Assembly: GCA_003354135.1 (NCBI GenBank)
Contig: PIVK01000003.1
Location: 1 to 64,000 of the forward strand
Direction: 5' to 3'
DNA: 64,000 nt
Origin: Rhodospirillales bacterium
Lineage (GTDB): Bacteria; Pseudomonadota; Alphaproteobacteria; Rhodospirillales; GLO-3
Shown here: piece by piece, positions 9,665 to 17,187 of the stretch
Position numbering within the stretch: position 1 is the first letter of the stretch
How the letters are laid out: each line of letters begins with the position of its first letter
The notes under the pieces: generated by a model
Databases searched by the model: none
What the model was told of the DNA's origin: nothing
What the model saw: only the letters and a program-made list of their open reading frames with translations
Program-made: the position numbers and the translations under genes

Positions 9665-10888
9665 TCAGTCCACCGGCTGGGGTGGGAAGGGCGTCAGGAT
9701 GTCCAGCGTCTCTTCGCCGCGACGGATCTTCAACGGCAACGGCGTGCCGGGAGCCTGGCGCTTGATGATCGATATCAGGGTGTCGACGTCCGTGGTGGCA
9801 AGGCCCGCCGCCTCGATGATAAGGTCTTTTTCCTGGATGCCCGCAGACTCGGCGATGCTGTCTTCGACCACCTTGCCGACGCGGATTCCGCCTTCGTCCT
9901 TCTCGATGAAGACGCCCAGCTTCGGGCGGTTCGGTTCCGCGCGCTCCTTGACGGCGGCGACGCCGAAGACCGCCCCGGCGATGGCTGTTCCGTCGCGGAA
10001 CACGAGATCGTCACAGTCCCGGTCCGTGTCCCAAGGCAGCAGAACTTCCCAGTCCATGACGCCCAGGCTCGTCAACTGAAAGGGGACGCCGTGGCCATAT
10101 TCCAGGTGACCGGAACCAACGATCCCGACGACCAGCGGCTCTCCACCCGCGGATCCGACCTCGGCGATCTTCTGGGCCATGGCCCGATCCCAGGTCTGCT
10201 GTGCCTCGACGAAACGCAGAAATTTCTCATCCTGGCGGGTCGGCATCCCCTGTTTGTCGGGATCGCCTAATCCATGCTTGGCGTGCTTGAGATAGACCTC
10301 GAACAGGTCCTCCGCGTAGGAGGTCCCGGCCGGCTCGGGCTTGGTGACCCCCTCACGCATGTCGTCCGGCACCGCATCCCATCCGTCTTTGCTGACCTTG
10401 CGGATCAAGGCCTGTTCCACGTTCATGGCGACCATGGGGATGCGGTGCATGCGCGCGAAGTGGAACAGCGGCAGATACAGGCCCGGCTCATAACGCCACA
10501 CCTCGTCCCACCGCGTGCGCTTGAGGAACGCATCTTCACCCAGGTTGCCGCGCATCCAGGAGTCGAGCTCGGGCTGGGTGTTGCGGGGCAGCATCTCGAA
10601 GGACAGGACCATGTTGGGGTTGAGCGCATGCAGGGCGGCGACCGTCTGCAGTTGCCAGCGGTGATGCTCGGCACTGTCGTGGGTTTCGCCCAGAAGCACC
10701 ACGGCCTTTTTTGCCATGTCCCGCATCAGGGTCTCGTGGTTCAGCGGTGCCGGGCTGGCTGCGGTTCGCCACAGACCGGGGGAGATGCAGGTTTCAGCCT
10801 TGGGAACGGAAGAGGGCATGGCGTCCACTGTTGCCACCATGAGCATGATGCCTAAGACGGCTGTCAGGAAAGAAAGGCGCGTGAGCAT
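9665..10888 (-). CDS. ChaN-like haem-binding-fold protein with C-terminal PDZ domain
   Basis: 407 residues. A signal peptide (MLTRLSFLTAVLGIMLMVATVDA) precedes a Tiki/ChaN-type domain: VVLLGETHDSAEHHRWQL near residue 88, MVLSFEMLPRNTQ, and VVGIVGSGHLEYGHG near residue 275. A PDZ domain (residues ~320-400: RPKLGVFIEKDEGG, VVEDSIAESAGIQEKDLI) follows. ChaN relatives are periplasmic and bind haem or act as metal-dependent hydrolases; which applies here is unknown. The PDZ suggests substrate or partner binding. First gene of the three-gene minus-strand run. Confidence 0.85.
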   Translation of the reverse strand: MLTRLSFLTAVLGIMLMVATVDAMPSSVPKAETCISPGLWRTAASPAPLNHETLMRDMAKKAVVLLGETHDSAEHHRWQLQTVAALHALNPNMVLSFEMLPRNTQPELDSWMRGNLGEDAFLKRTRWDEVWRYEPGLYLPLFHFARMHRIPMVAMNVEQALIRKVSKDGWDAVPDDMREGVTKPEPAGTSYAEDLFEVYLKHAKHGLGDPDKQGMPTRQDEKFLRFVEAQQTWDRAMAQKIAEVGSAGGEPLVVGIVGSGHLEYGHGVPFQLTSLGVMDWEVLLPWDTDRDCDDLVFRDGTAIAGAVFGVAAVKERAEPNRPKLGVFIEKDEGGIRVGKVVEDSIAESAGIQEKDLIIEAAGLATTDVDTLISIIKRQAPGTPLPLKIRRGEETLDILTPFPPQPVD

Positions 10889-10974
10889 AAAAGGTAAAAG
10901 TCCTTAATGAAATCGATTGCACCACACATGGGACGAAACGGCGCCGTCTTCAAGACATTTCCGCAATCCCACGA

Positions 10975-11003
10975 TTGACACCACCGGTCTGTCCCGGAAA
11001 TAA
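10975..11003 (+). promoter_or_regulatory. promoter of the gamma-glutamyltransferase gene
   Basis: Perfect -35 box TTGACA (10975-10980), 17-base spacer and AAATAA (10998-11003). The ATG at 11012 is only 8 bases after the -10 box, so the transcript would start at or next to the start codon. No Shine-Dalgarno fits. This fits a leaderless mRNA. Confidence 0.55.
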
Positions 11004-11011
11004 GTAGCCCT

Positions 11012-12583
11012 ATGAGTGTCAAAGGAGTCATTGCCGCCGGGCATCCGGAAACGGCTGCTGCGATTGCCGCCATCCTTGAGGAGGGGGGAAACGCCTTCGA
11101 TGCGGCGTTGGCCGGCCTGTGTGCCGCCTGCGTGGCCGAGCCGGTGCTTGCCGGGCTCGGGGGTGGCGGGTTCCTGCTGGCACGTGCCGCCACGGGGCGC
11201 CTTTCCGGCCGTCCGGTTCTTTACGATTTCTTTGCCCACACGCCCAAAATCCGCAGGCCTGAGGGCGAGATCGACTTCTATCCCATTGTTGCCGACTTCG
11301 GCACCCAGACTCAGGAGTTTCATGCCGGTCTGGGCGCCATCGCCACGCCGGGGGTGCTCAAGGGATTGTTCGAGGTCCACCGTGACCTGGGGTCGGTGCC
11401 CATGCGGCGCATCATCGAGCCGGCGGTGCGCCTGGCCAAGGAAGGAGTCACGCTCAACAAGCTGCAGGCCCATATCTTCAGCGTGGTGGGCCCCATCTAT
11501 CTGGCGCGGCCCGAAAGCCGCGCCATCTTCTGCAGTCCCGACGATCCGAAACGTTTGAGCCGCGAAGGCGAAATCATTGTCATGCCGGACTTGGCGGACG
11601 TCTTAGAAGTCCTGGCCCACGAAGGCGAAGACCTGTTCTACCGCGGCGAAATCGGCCGGGTGTTGGCCGGTGCCTGCCGGGATGCGGGCGGTTATCTCAC
11701 CATGGCCGATTTGGAAAGCTACCGGGTGATTAAACGCCGTCCCCTGGAACTGACACTCGCGGATGCCCGCATCTTCATCAATCCGCCGCCGACCTTCGGT
11801 GGCATCCTCATTGCCTTTGCGATGGAGCTATTGAAAAAGAGCGGCTTCGGCGGGGTCGGCTTCGGCTCTCCGGGCCACCTGGAACATCTGGCCGCAGCCA
11901 TGGCCGCTACCAACCGGGCACGGGTCGAGAGCCGCCTTCACGAGGCGGGGGAGGACGCGATGGCGGACGGCTTCCTCCATCCGGATTTCGTTGCGGCCTA
12001 TCGGAACGGCGTGTTGGGCCGACCCGCATCGACCCGGGGCACCACCCAGATCAGTGTCATCGATGCCGAGGGAAACGCGGCAAGCCTAACCCTTTCCAAC
12101 GGCGAAGGTTGCGGCTGGATTATCCCCGGCACCGGTATCATGCCCAACAACATGCTGGGCGAGGAGGACATTAACCCCCACGGCTTTCACCGGTGGCCCT
12201 CGGACGTGCGACTCGCATCCATGATGGCGCCGACCCTGATGCAGCAGGGGCGGGAACGATTGGTCGCGCTGGGTTCGGGGGGCTCGAACCGTATCCGCAC
12301 CGCAATCCTGCAGGTGCTGTCGAATGTCGTGGAATTCGGCATGCCGCTCCCAGAGGCGGTGGAAGCGCCGCGCATTCACGTCGAGAGCGACCTGGTCAGT
12401 ATCGAGCCAGGGTTCGGGGAAGGTAGCTTGGCGGTCTTGGACGCGGCCTACTCCCGGGTTCGGGTTTGGGAGGAAAGAAACCTTTTCTTCGGCGGGGTGC
12501 ATTCGGTGCTATACGATGACGGAACCAAGGCATTCGAGGGTGCCGGCGACCCCCGGCGCGGCGGCGTGGCGGTGACGGTATGA
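11012..12583 (+). CDS. gamma-glutamyltransferase family protein
   Basis: 523-residue Ntn-hydrolase that would cleave itself before a catalytic Thr. Residues ~340-350 read GTTQISVIDAEGN, matching the TTH-S-VD autoprocessing site. The small-subunit loop LTLSNGEGCGW, the NNMLGEED segment and the LGSGGSNRIRTAILQ segment are all present. No signal peptide is visible, unlike classical periplasmic Ggt, so a cytoplasmic gamma-glutamyl hydrolase or acylase role is possible. The stop codon overlaps purU by 4 bases, implying translational coupling. Confidence 0.88.
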   Translation: MSVKGVIAAGHPETAAAIAAILEEGGNAFDAALAGLCAACVAEPVLAGLGGGGFLLARAATGRLSGRPVLYDFFAHTPKIRRPEGEIDFYPIVADFGTQTQEFHAGLGAIATPGVLKGLFEVHRDLGSVPMRRIIEPAVRLAKEGVTLNKLQAHIFSVVGPIYLARPESRAIFCSPDDPKRLSREGEIIVMPDLADVLEVLAHEGEDLFYRGEIGRVLAGACRDAGGYLTMADLESYRVIKRRPLELTLADARIFINPPPTFGGILIAFAMELLKKSGFGGVGFGSPGHLEHLAAAMAATNRARVESRLHEAGEDAMADGFLHPDFVAAYRNGVLGRPASTRGTTQISVIDAEGNAASLTLSNGEGCGWIIPGTGIMPNNMLGEEDINPHGFHRWPSDVRLASMMAPTLMQQGRERLVALGSGGSNRIRTAILQVLSNVVEFGMPLPEAVEAPRIHVESDLVSIEPGFGEGSLAVLDAAYSRVRVWEERNLFFGGVHSVLYDDGTKAFEGAGDPRRGGVAVTV

Positions 12584-13476
12584 CCACGGGAACGGGCGAT
12601 ATGACCGAAAAAACGGAATCCAAGCAGAAGCGTTTCATTCTGACCATCTCGTGTTCCGACTCGGTTGGCATCGTCGCGGGGGTCTCCGGATTCCTGACCG
12701 ACAACGAGTGCTTTATCACCGAGTCCGCCCACTTCGGTGATCCGGCCTCGAAGCGATTTTTCATGCGTACCGTATTCTCGGTCTCGACATTTACGCCCGC
12801 GACCGACGAGTTGGCCAAGAAGTTCTCGCGTATCGCTGAGCGTTTCCAGATGGTTTGGGGGTTGCACGACGCGGACCGCCACGAGCGGGTCCTGATTATG
12901 GTCTCCAGGTTCGATCACTGTCTCAACGACCTTTTGTACCGTTACCGAACCGGTGACATGCAAATCGAGATTCCAGCTATCGTCTCCAACCATCCCGATC
13001 TGGAGCATTTGGCCAACTGGCATGACATCCCCTTCCACCACCTGCCGGTGACCAAGGACACCAAGGCAGAGCAGGAGGTGAAGATCTGGCAAATGGTGCA
13101 GAGCCTGGATATCGACTTGGTTGTGCTGGCCCGCTACATGCAGATCCTGAGCCCCCGCATGTGCGACCGGCTGCGGGGGCGTTGCATCAACATCCATCAT
13201 TCCTTTCTGCCTGGCTTCAAGGGCGCCAAGCCCTACCACCAGGCCCATGTGCGGGGCGTCAAGCTGATCGGGGCCACTGCGCACTACGTGACTACGGATC
13301 TTGACGAAGGTCCGATCATCGACCAGGAGGTGGAGCGCGTCGACCACACATACGCCCCCGAGCGACTGGTGGCCGTGGGACGCGACATTGAGAACGTGAC
13401 CCTAGCCCGCGCGGTCCGTTACCACGTGGAGCACCGGGTGCTGCTCAACGGTTCGAAGACGGTGGTGTTGCGATAG
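12580..13476 (+). CDS. purU: formyltetrahydrofolate deformylase
   Basis: Hydrolyses 10-formyl-tetrahydrofolate to formate and tetrahydrofolate, balancing the one-carbon pool and releasing formate for PurT-type steps. Residues ~15-100 form an ACT regulatory domain (ILTISCSDSVGIVAGVSGFL). The C-terminal formyltransferase fold has the active-site Asn and His in INIHHSFLPGFKGAKPYHQA and the Asp in YVTTDLDEGPIIDQEV. The ATG at 12580 overlaps the ggt stop; a second ATG at 12601 is in frame. Confidence 0.95.
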   Translation: MTTGTGDMTEKTESKQKRFILTISCSDSVGIVAGVSGFLTDNECFITESAHFGDPASKRFFMRTVFSVSTFTPATDELAKKFSRIAERFQMVWGLHDADRHERVLIMVSRFDHCLNDLLYRYRTGDMQIEIPAIVSNHPDLEHLANWHDIPFHHLPVTKDTKAEQEVKIWQMVQSLDIDLVVLARYMQILSPRMCDRLRGRCINIHHSFLPGFKGAKPYHQAHVRGVKLIGATAHYVTTDLDEGPIIDQEVERVDHTYAPERLVAVGRDIENVTLARAVRYHVEHRVLLNGSKTVVLR

Positions 13477-13681
13477 CGGTCCCCGGCGTTTCCGGATTTA
13501 CCCGGACCGGTTCGTGCGCGAGCGGCGCGAGGAAAACGGCTTTCGGATTCTTGCTGCCATCCACGCCGGGTCCGCGCGGCCCGTACAAAAAAGATAATTC
13601 AAACTAAGACAGGACCCTCGTGCAAGGGGAGGCTAGCCTTTTCAACCGCCTACCTCTCGCCAAACAGGGGCGAGATGTGCT

Positions 13682-14437
13682 ATGACCGGAAAAGAAAACG
13701 GGAAACAGTCTACCACGAACACAGCTCGGGGGAGGAACGTGGTCGAAAGCAATCACGGCAGTTTGGCGAACATCGATCTTCTTGAAGAACTCGTGCCCGG
13801 GGAACTTTCTCAGCTGGAGCAAGCCTGCCGCTGGAAGCGCTGTGCGCCGCAGGAACAGATCATCGACCGGCAGAGCGAAACGCGCGACGTCTGCTTCGTG
13901 GTGCGCGGCCGGGTACGGGTGGTGAATTATTCTCTGTCGGGGCGCGAGATCACGCTGGACGACATCGAGGAAGGCAGCTACTTCGGTGAGTTGTCGGCCA
14001 TTGATGGCCAGCCACGGTCCGCTTCCGTCGTGTCGCTCACCGATAGCCACATCGCCTTTCTGCCGACCGAGCATTTCCTCCGAGCCATCGAGCGGCATTC
14101 GTCCATGGCGTTTCGCGTGATAAAACGGCTGGCGACAATTGTGCGCGTGTCGACGGACCGGATCATGGACCTCAGCACTCTGGGGGCCAACAACCGGGTT
14201 CACGCGGAATTGCTGCGTCAGGCCCGGACCCACATGGCCGGTGACAACCGGGCGGAAATCAAGCCCATTCCGGTCCACGGCGACATTGCCAGCCGGGTCA
14301 GCACGACACGGGAAACCGTTGCCCGGGTGCTTAACGATCTGGCCCGCCGGGGCATGGTTACCCGCCAGAAGAATTGTCTCGTCATCTCCGACGTGAATAG
14401 GCTGCGGGGAGTGGTCGAAGAGGTTCGCGGCGAATAG
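13682..14437 (+). CDS. Crp/Fnr-family transcriptional regulator
   Basis: 251 residues. A cyclic-nucleotide-binding beta-roll (residues ~45-130, with GSYFGELSAIDGQPRSASV matching the phosphate-binding cassette) is followed by a long helix and a winged helix-turn-helix (DIASRVSTTRETVARVLNDL, ~205-225). The FGELS...RSA cassette suggests true cAMP or cGMP binding. There is no N-terminal cysteine cluster, so it is not an FNR oxygen sensor. An ~40-residue polar N-terminal extension precedes the domain. Its position upstream of divK says little about its targets. Confidence 0.9.
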   Translation: MTGKENGKQSTTNTARGRNVVESNHGSLANIDLLEELVPGELSQLEQACRWKRCAPQEQIIDRQSETRDVCFVVRGRVRVVNYSLSGREITLDDIEEGSYFGELSAIDGQPRSASVVSLTDSHIAFLPTEHFLRAIERHSSMAFRVIKRLATIVRVSTDRIMDLSTLGANNRVHAELLRQARTHMAGDNRAEIKPIPVHGDIASRVSTTRETVARVLNDLARRGMVTRQKNCLVISDVNRLRGVVEEVRGE

Positions 14438-14567
14438 CGGACCTGTGACGTTTCTCACGGTCTCGGAACGGTTGCCGACAAAATTTTCCAATCTGCTGTG
14501 GGCAACAGTTCGTTGCGACAGGTGAGGGGGCTTGACCTGGTCCGCCACCGGTTTGACTTGCTGTGGA

Positions 14568-14641
14568 GAATCCTCCATCATCTGTACGGCAGAGAGAATA
14601 GAGAACCCTCCCCATTTCAGAGCCTTCGGGACTCTGGATTC
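14568..14641 (+). promoter_or_regulatory. cluster of three GANTC sites upstream of divK
   Basis: GAATC at 14568-14572, GACTC at 14630-14634 and GATTC at 14637-14641 lie within 74 bases, the last 31 bases before the divK ATG. GANTC is the CcrM methylation target in alphaproteobacteria and is often found in promoters of cell-cycle genes. The sites are seen; regulation is inferred. Confidence 0.5.
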
Positions 14642-14672
14642 TAGCAACGCTAGATTGGCTGGAAACGGTGCA

Positions 14673-15038
14673 ATGTCGAAGACAATTTTGATTGTTGAGG
14701 ATAATGACCTCAACATGAAGCTATTCAACGATCTCCTTCAAGCGCACGGGTACGACACCGTGCAGACCAAGGACGGGTACGAGGCTCTGAATCTCGCCCG
14801 CGAGAATAAGCCCGACCTGATCCTCATGGATATCCAGTTGCCTGAAATCTCCGGCCTGGAAGTCACCAAGAGGCTGAAGGCGGACGACGAGTTGAAGAAG
14901 ATCCCAGTCATTGCTGTGACGGCGTTCGCCATGAAGGGCGATGAAGAAAAGATCCGCGAAGGTGGCTGCGAGGGATATATCGCCAAGCCTATCTCTGTGC
15001 CCAGCTTCATGGAGACCGTCTCAAAGTTCCTCGACTGA
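14673..15038 (+). CDS. divK: single-domain response regulator DivK
   Basis: 121 residues, a bare receiver domain. The acidic pair is in [10 protein letters not shown], the phosphoacceptor Asp in [11 protein letters not shown] (~residue 53), Thr in [13 protein letters not shown] and Lys in GYIAKPIS. In alphaproteobacteria DivK relays phosphate signals from PleC and DivJ kinases to CckA-CtrA. The start is set by the family pattern [11 protein letters not shown]; the longer upstream frame is spacer. The gene is followed by a pleD remnant, the usual divK partner. Confidence 0.92.
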   Translation: MSKTILIVEDNDLNMKLFNDLLQAHGYDTVQTKDGYEALNLARENKPDLILMDIQLPEISGLEVTKRLKADDELKKIPVIAVTAFAMKGDEEKIREGGCEGYIAKPISVPSFMETVSKFLD

Positions 15039-15118
15039 CACGAGTGGTGTTGGGCCTGGGCCGTGAACCGAATGCGGCGCTTCGAGCGGTGTCGCAGACA
15101 CGCACCATGGAAGAGCCC

Positions 15119-15228
15119 CGCCAGACCCTGATCGAGGTGGCCGACAGGATCGATCGCAATATCCGCAGTTTCGACATGGCGGCACGCTATGGAGGTGGGG
15201 AGTTCGCGTTCCTAATCCCGGAATCACA
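15119..15228 (+). pseudogene. pleD: remnant of pleD GGDEF diguanylate cyclase
   Basis: About 35 codons downstream of divK read LIEVADRIDRNIRSFDMAAR, then YGGGEFAFLIPES, which lines up with the GGDEF-domain core of PleD (the usual RYGGEEF motif here is RYGGGEF). No start codon, receiver domains or C-terminal half remain, and the frame runs straight into the rpmG terminator. pleD normally follows divK in alphaproteobacteria, so this is a decayed stump. Any working pleD must lie elsewhere. Confidence 0.75.
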
Positions 15229-15250
15229 AAGGGCGGCCCGGAGCCGCCCT
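15224..15250 (-). terminator. terminator of rpmG
   Basis: 8-bp stem AGGGCGGC / GCCGCCCT with a 5-base loop. Read on the minus strand it is followed by TTTGTG, 25 bases after the rpmG stop. It also overlaps the end of the pleD remnant. Confidence 0.7.
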
Positions 15251-15274
15251 CATTCGATCCGCGCACGGAGAGGC

Positions 15275-15442
15275 CTACTTGACCTTGGCTTCCTTGAAGA
15301 TCACGTGCTTGCGGACCACCGGGTCGTACTTGCGGAACTGCAGTTTCTCGGTCGATGTACGCGGGTTCTTCTTGGACATGTAGAAGTACCCCGTATCCGC
15401 CGTGCTGACCAATTTGATCAGGATGGTGCTCGGCTTGGCCAT
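15275..15442 (-). CDS. rpmG: 50S ribosomal protein L33
   Basis: 55 residues: [20 protein letters not shown], then [20 protein letters not shown] and a lysine-rich end. It is the usual alphaproteobacterial L33 without zinc-binding Cys pairs. The divK-pleD-rpmG neighbourhood is typical for the class. Monocistronic, with its own terminator. Confidence 0.93.
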   Translation of the reverse strand: MAKPSTILIKLVSTADTGYFYMSKKNPRTSTEKLQFRKYDPVVRKHVIFKEAKVK

Positions 15443-15517
15443 GTCTCTCGGTTCCGCTCTCTTTATCAGCGTTGTTCTGAAGTCAGGGGGCGCAACATAC
15501 AGCGCCCGGCGTGGCTG

Positions 15518-17116
15518 TCAAGGGGCTGCAGACGGGTTGCGGGCGACTGCGGGTTCGGTCGTCAAGCCCAACGCCTGCTTCCAGATACCCGTATCGCCGA
15601 TGATCTTAAGCGCTACCTCGCGCTCGACGGTTCTCCGTCGTTGTTGTGGAGGGCAAATCTTGCGCTGGCGCTTGTGCAGGTCGGCATCGTTGACCGGAGT
15701 TCGGCGCCAGGCGTCGAAGCGGGCGGCCGTTTCCACAGGGGAATCCAGTGCTGCATGGACCAACCGTTCCGCGTCTCTTTTGTCGCTGCCGCTGGTGCAG
15801 ACCGACGGCAGGACGCCGAGTCCGTGCAGCGCATAACCTGATGGTGCCAGGAAGCGTGACCAGGTAAATGTGATCTCGCCGTCGTTCGGCAGCCCGAGGA
15901 CCGTCTGTACGGTCCCCTTGCCGAACGATGTGGTGCCCACCACTACGGCGCGCCCCCGGTCCTGCAGGGCGGCGGCGACAATCTCCGTGGCCGAGGCCGA
16001 CTTCCCGTCGATCAGCACGACGATGGGGAGACCGTCGCTGATGTCGCCGCTATCGGCCTCGTAGTACTGGACGCTGTCGCGGTGGCGCCCGCGGGTGGAG
16101 ACGATCTGTCCCCGCTCCAGGAACAGGTCTGCGACCTCGATGGATTCGGAGAGCAGGCCGCCGGGATTTCCCCTAAGATCGAGAATGATCCCCCGAAGCG
16201 GGCCCGCGTGCGCGGCCCGCCGACGCTTGAGGTGGCGGGCGATGCTTTCCGCCGTGTCCTGATTGAATCCCGTCACTTTGAACAGGACGGCGCCCCGGAG
16301 CGTGCGGGCACTGACCGTGGGCAGAACCACCCGCGACCGGGTCATGCGGAAAGCCAACGGGCGCTCTTCGCCATGCCGGCGTACCGTGATGGGGATCTCG
16401 GTGCCGATGCGTCCGTGCAGTTGCTTGATGACGGCCTTCTCGTCCAGACCACGGATGGGAACCCACCCAACGTGGCTGATGATATCGCCGACTTTGATGC
16501 CTGCGCGGGCAGCGGGGGTTTCGCCGATGACCGTGGTAACTCGGGTCTCACCGTTCCGGACACCGATCAGGATACCGATGCCGCCGAACCCATCCCGCTT
16601 TTCGCGGTTCTTCCGTGCCTCCTCGGCGCCGGCGTAGCGGGAAAAGGGGTCGAGCGAGCCCAACGCCCCGTCGAACACGGCCTCGATGATCTTGTCTTCC
16701 CCGGCTTTCGCCAGATCGTACGAAAGTTTGCGGCCGGCCTTGACGGTCTCGGTCACCAAGCGCGCCCAGCCCACGACGCGGTTGGCATCGGGCGTCTTGA
16801 AACGGGTCACGGCGTTGTTGCCAAGGTTAACGCCCACGGTTCCGTCACCAGATTTTACCGAAAGCACCGGGTCCAGGGAGGCCAAACCCTTAAGGCCTTC
16901 CAGAGCGATGTCGCGTACGGTCACCGGTTCCAGGTAGCGTTCGGCGATGCGCCGGAAACCGGCGGCTAGAACCTCTTCGACCTCGCTTTGTGGGAAGGCC
17001 GCCGAAACAGCCGGCAGGGCCGCCGTCTCACCGGAGGTCTGGCAGCCTGCCAGAACCCCTGCTGCGACCAGCATGCCGGCTGCGAATCCAACCTGTTTCC
17101 TCGCCTTCATAATCAA
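15518..17116 (-). CDS. S41-family C-terminal processing peptidase, predicted lipoprotein
   Basis: 532 residues. The N terminus MIMKARKQVGFAAGMLVAAG ends in a lipobox (LAGC, Cys24), predicting a lipid-anchored envelope protein. A PDZ domain (~170-260: GGIGILIGVRNGETRVTTV, ARAGIKVGDIISHV) precedes the S41 core. The catalytic Ser is in DGKSASATEIVAAALQ and the Lys in TSFGKGTVQTV, the Ser-Lys dyad of CtpA/Prc. The last ~100 residues after the core are unassigned. The second ATG (residue 3) is an equally possible start. Lies between rpmG and rnr on the same strand. Confidence 0.87.
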   Translation of the reverse strand: MIMKARKQVGFAAGMLVAAGVLAGCQTSGETAALPAVSAAFPQSEVEEVLAAGFRRIAERYLEPVTVRDIALEGLKGLASLDPVLSVKSGDGTVGVNLGNNAVTRFKTPDANRVVGWARLVTETVKAGRKLSYDLAKAGEDKIIEAVFDGALGSLDPFSRYAGAEEARKNREKRDGFGGIGILIGVRNGETRVTTVIGETPAARAGIKVGDIISHVGWVPIRGLDEKAVIKQLHGRIGTEIPITVRRHGEERPLAFRMTRSRVVLPTVSARTLRGAVLFKVTGFNQDTAESIARHLKRRRAAHAGPLRGIILDLRGNPGGLLSESIEVADLFLERGQIVSTRGRHRDSVQYYEADSGDISDGLPIVVLIDGKSASATEIVAAALQDRGRAVVVGTTSFGKGTVQTVLGLPNDGEITFTWSRFLAPSGYALHGLGVLPSVCTSGSDKRDAERLVHAALDSPVETAARFDAWRRTPVNDADLHKRQRKICPPQQRRRTVEREVALKIIGDTGIWKQALGLTTEPAVARNPSAAP

Positions 17117-17187
17117 CGATTGTTACCGATTCGGGGCAGGGCGTCACGCGCCGTTTCCGGGCGCTTCAGTATGGGGCGTGCCGGTGT

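Noticed and set aside
15044-15841. 265-codon frame after divK
   Set aside because: Only its first part (the GGDEF stump) is meaningful; the rest runs antisense through rpmG and the S41 gene.
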